DNA from: Dendronephthya gigantea | Taxonomy: Eukaryota > Cnidaria > Anthozoa > Malacalcyonacea > Nephtheidae | Direction: 5' to 3' | Assembly: GCF_004324835.1 (NCBI RefSeq) | Contig: NW_021163023.1 | Location: forward strand, 3,100,001-3,164,000 | Length of the DNA stretch: 64,000 nt | In this document: positions 61,532 to 64,000 of the stretch, one piece after another | Layout of the letters: the number at the start of each line of letters is the position of its first letter | How positions within the stretch are numbered: the stretch's first letter is position 1 | Program-made: the position numbers and the translations under genes | The notes under the pieces: generated by a model | Databases searched by the model: none | Told to the model about the DNA's origin: nothing | What the model saw: only the letters and a program-made list of their open reading frames with translations

Positions 61532-64000
61532 ATGCGGAATTTGTTCCTGCTGCTTATTTGTTTTATAGCAGTTCATTCAGAATCAAACCCTCCGAGACCT
61601 CCATCTGTTCCTATTGGGCCTTTTGCTGACTATAGTAAGACATATTAATGACTTAGAAGAAGTTGATCTGCCACGCAATCTTTTTAAAGTCGATAGGACA
61701 AGATAGACAAGATTTCCTAAATTTTATAAAATTTCTATAATTGATCAGCCGATCCAAGAGTGAGTCCACTTGGAGATGACCAAGAAAATGATTTCGAAGG
61801 AAAGAAACTATTTCAAGGAGATATTAGAAATCCAGGACAAATATCGAATGGAAAGGTTGGAGAGGCGGGAACACGAACACCATGGCCCAACGGAATCATT
61901 CCTTATGTTTTTGATTGCAGTGTTTGTAAGTAACCGTTTTATGTGATGAAGTTTATATTTCTTGCTAAGATTGATATGTGTACACAAAATCAACCAGCAA
62001 AGGTGTACGACTTTATTTGTTTTCATTTTTATTTGTCTGTTTTCCAGTAAGTATTGAGAGCGCTGTTAGGGCAACGAAAGATGCAATGGAGGAATGGCAA
62101 TCCAGAACTTGCGTGAAGTTCGTGAAGAAGCAACCACATCATACAGTATATGTCGAATTTATCCGAGCTGCTGGGTTAGAATTTTTATATCTTTATTAGT
62201 TTTCTACTCGTTATATATTTTATTTGTAATTATTTACCCACATTTTTAGATGCTGGGCAACATACGTTGGTTTCAAAAATAAAAAAACGCAGATATCCAT
62301 TGGTAATGGTTGTGATTATAAACACGTCATGGTTCATGAGTTGGGTCACGTTATTGGATTTTGGCACGAACAAAGTAGGCCTGATCGGGATCGCTATATC
62401 ACACTTGACAGAGGCAATGTTCATCGAAGTAAGTTTCAGATAAAGGACAAGGCTTTGATCCAATACATTTAAAACGTTCTCTGTTTAGCGACACATCTTG
62501 AATACTGTCAATGATATAACAACAATATTTTCTATCTTTTGAACGAATCTTAGTACTAGCACTGTACTAAAAACCATCACCGGTTGACAATGTTTAAAAA
62601 ACATATTTCTTGAAGGTCAATATATGATTTCTATTCTGTCTAAATATAACTTTAAAATAAAGTTGAAAACTTACAATCAGAACACGTGTCATGTTTGAAT
62701 CATATATTGAAACTCAAGTCAAGATGCCCTGTCTTTTTGGAATTGGTTTTTCTCTTCACTTAGTGTACTGCATTATCGCTGTGATATGTACATATATTCT
62801 ATTCTTCGTATTTTAGATCTTTTGTACAACTTTGATATTGTTAAGGAACAAACGAACAACTATGGTGAAGCTTACGACTTCGATTCTATAATGCATTATC
62901 CCTGGAATGCTTTCGCGATCGACAGACGACGAAATACTATTTTCCCCAGAGACTCAAGAGTCTTGAATTCTAAAAGGCCTTATGTAAAACTAAGTGATTC
63001 TGATGTTCGACAAACAAACAGGATGTATGGTTGCAGCAGTGAGTGGCATTCATTATATTTCAGATATTTCATATGTCTGAAGCAGACTGATCAGTGATTA
63101 TAAAAGGTGTAAAAAACTCCCTATACAGGGTGTCCCAAAAAAAAACCACTTAAATATGCAGAACATTAATACAGCTCTAAAGCGCAATAGATAAGCATCT
63201 CTGGGAATTGAAAATGGCTCTTAATCCTTCATTTACAATGCTAAAAGTCATTTTAGCTGAACTATGGTGCAAACCCGAACAATATTAATATTCTTGCATA
63301 TTTTGCGTTTTTTTGGGGACACCCTGTATAATGAGTTGGGGATGAGTTAAACTTTAACAGTGCGCTTATCCGTCACTGCACCGGCACATGAAATCAGTTT
63401 ATATAGTCAGCGTTGATTACTGGCATTTCTCTTGGGCCAGTTCTACGAAAATAATTTCTTTTCAGTTTTCAGTGTGACTATCTTGATACTGCATGTATAC
63501 TGAATATAGCACTTTATTTACGTATTATTTATCGTTTGTGATAACTCGCTCGAATTCACGAATTCGTTCTTTCTTTTTCATCAGAAATTGGGTCTTCTCG
63601 TTATAAAACAATGAAGAAAATTGGTGAAGCAAGCACTAAAATAAACGTAGCTACTTTGAAAGGTAAATGATTGTCAGTTCAGTGTAATTTTTGCAGCCAT
63701 TTTCTTCTTAATTTTGATAGATGCAAAGGAACGAATAAGTTATGAATCCTAATGTATAGAAGAGTCTCTATTGGAATTTCCGTAACATATTCCTCGTTCA
63801 AATCGCATTTAAACTCGCGTATATCGTATATATTTACTTAGTGGGAAACTGCTATTACTTTTACACTAAATAATCTTTGAAGTAAGGGAAAAGCACAACG
63901 AATTTTTATTTGAATTTGTTTGTTAAACACAGTATATATAGCAGGCGTAAATCTCCAATTTAAAAATATTTAGCTCAATGTCGAGATGGGCATGTTCACT
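61532..64000 (+). CDS. Astacin-family zinc metalloprotease, secreted (continues past the right edge)
   Basis: Exons 61532-61634, 61749-61925, 62048-62174, 62250-62428, 62817-63038, 63585-63662 and 63974 onward, with phases consistent throughout. Signal peptide MRNLFLLLICFIAVHSES, then a short Pro-rich propeptide with the FQGD aspartate-switch motif (KKLFQGDIRNPG) that blocks the zinc in astacin zymogens. The mature domain starts near TPWPNGIIPYVFD; it has the zinc-binding signature HELGHVIGFWHEQSRPDRD and the Met-turn SIMHYPWNAF, with the downstream Tyr of that motif present. The domain closes with RQTNRMYGCS. The exon beginning 63974 (AQCRDGHVH) could open a ShK/Cys-rich domain, as in cnidarian astacins; this lies off the edge. 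Likely a digestive, matrix-processing or nematocyst protease. Frame intact. Confidence 0.93.
63126..63326. mobile_element. Tc1/mariner-type MITE in an astacin intron
   Basis: Ends CAGGGTGTCCCAAAAAAA and, inverted, CAGGGTGTCCCCAAAAAA, flanked by TA on both sides. A 201-bp non-coding element. CAGGGTGTCC ends and a TA duplication are typical of mariner-derived MITEs. Confidence 0.85.

Noticed and set aside
1-64000. tRNA or rRNA genes
   Set aside because: No T-loop/anticodon-arm pattern or rRNA-like stretch was noticed by eye; a tRNAscan or Rfam search would be needed to exclude them.

Overview
The window is animal nuclear DNA. It is AT-rich, its genes are cut into many short exons by short GT-AG introns, and its proteins are metazoan (ARMC7, TSR3, two PLAC8-family proteins, a TRAF, SNX14, a coiled-coil/HEAT protein, an astacin). 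The transposon content (an Academ-type element with an XPG-like nuclease, and a giant element with a DDE plus OTU transposase) and the astacin that seems to lead into a ShK-like exon suggest a cnidarian. That is inference; no species is claimed.

Layout. 1-982 (minus) is ARMC7, head to head with TSR3 at 1095-2957 (plus). 5258-5945 and 21496-22259 are two PLAC8/cornifelin-like paralogues with the same three-exon structure. Between them lie a TRAF-type RING/zinc-finger/MATH gene (9673-12530), a 362-bp MITE fused to its stop codon (12531-12892), and a 6.5-kb Academ-like DNA transposon (13172-19639). 22913-30330 is SNX14 with more than 30 exons. 30908-36547 (minus) is a coiled-coil plus HEAT-repeat gene with two RFX X-box motifs just upstream, so probably ciliary. 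55643-58443 holds an unrecognised Ser/Pro-rich gene in several frames. 60761-64000 is a TATA-box astacin metalloprotease gene that runs off the right edge.

The most striking object is an 18.9-kb element at 36754-55620. Its two ends are inverted copies of each other: about 130 bp of unique terminal sequence followed by 2.5-2.7 kb of a 10-bp tandem repeat (decamer of the ACATCAYTRK type). Inside are two convergent genes. The plus-strand gene encodes an RNase H-fold (DDE) transposase fused to an OTU-type cysteine protease domain and a Cys-rich tail. The minus-strand, multi-exon gene encodes a P-loop ATPase that ends in fifteen copies of a 13-residue repeat. Several small MITEs are nested in it. 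It seems to sit in the short spacer between two head-to-head host genes. I see no capsid, polymerase B or integrase, so I treat it as a plain DNA transposon.

Most of the genes I could follow (ARMC7, TRAF, the Academ transposase, SNX14, both giant-element genes, the gene at 55.6-58.4 kb) show isolated one-base frame changes, many at short homopolymers. Because conserved single-copy host genes are hit as often as transposons, base-level errors in a long-read assembly explain this better than general decay.
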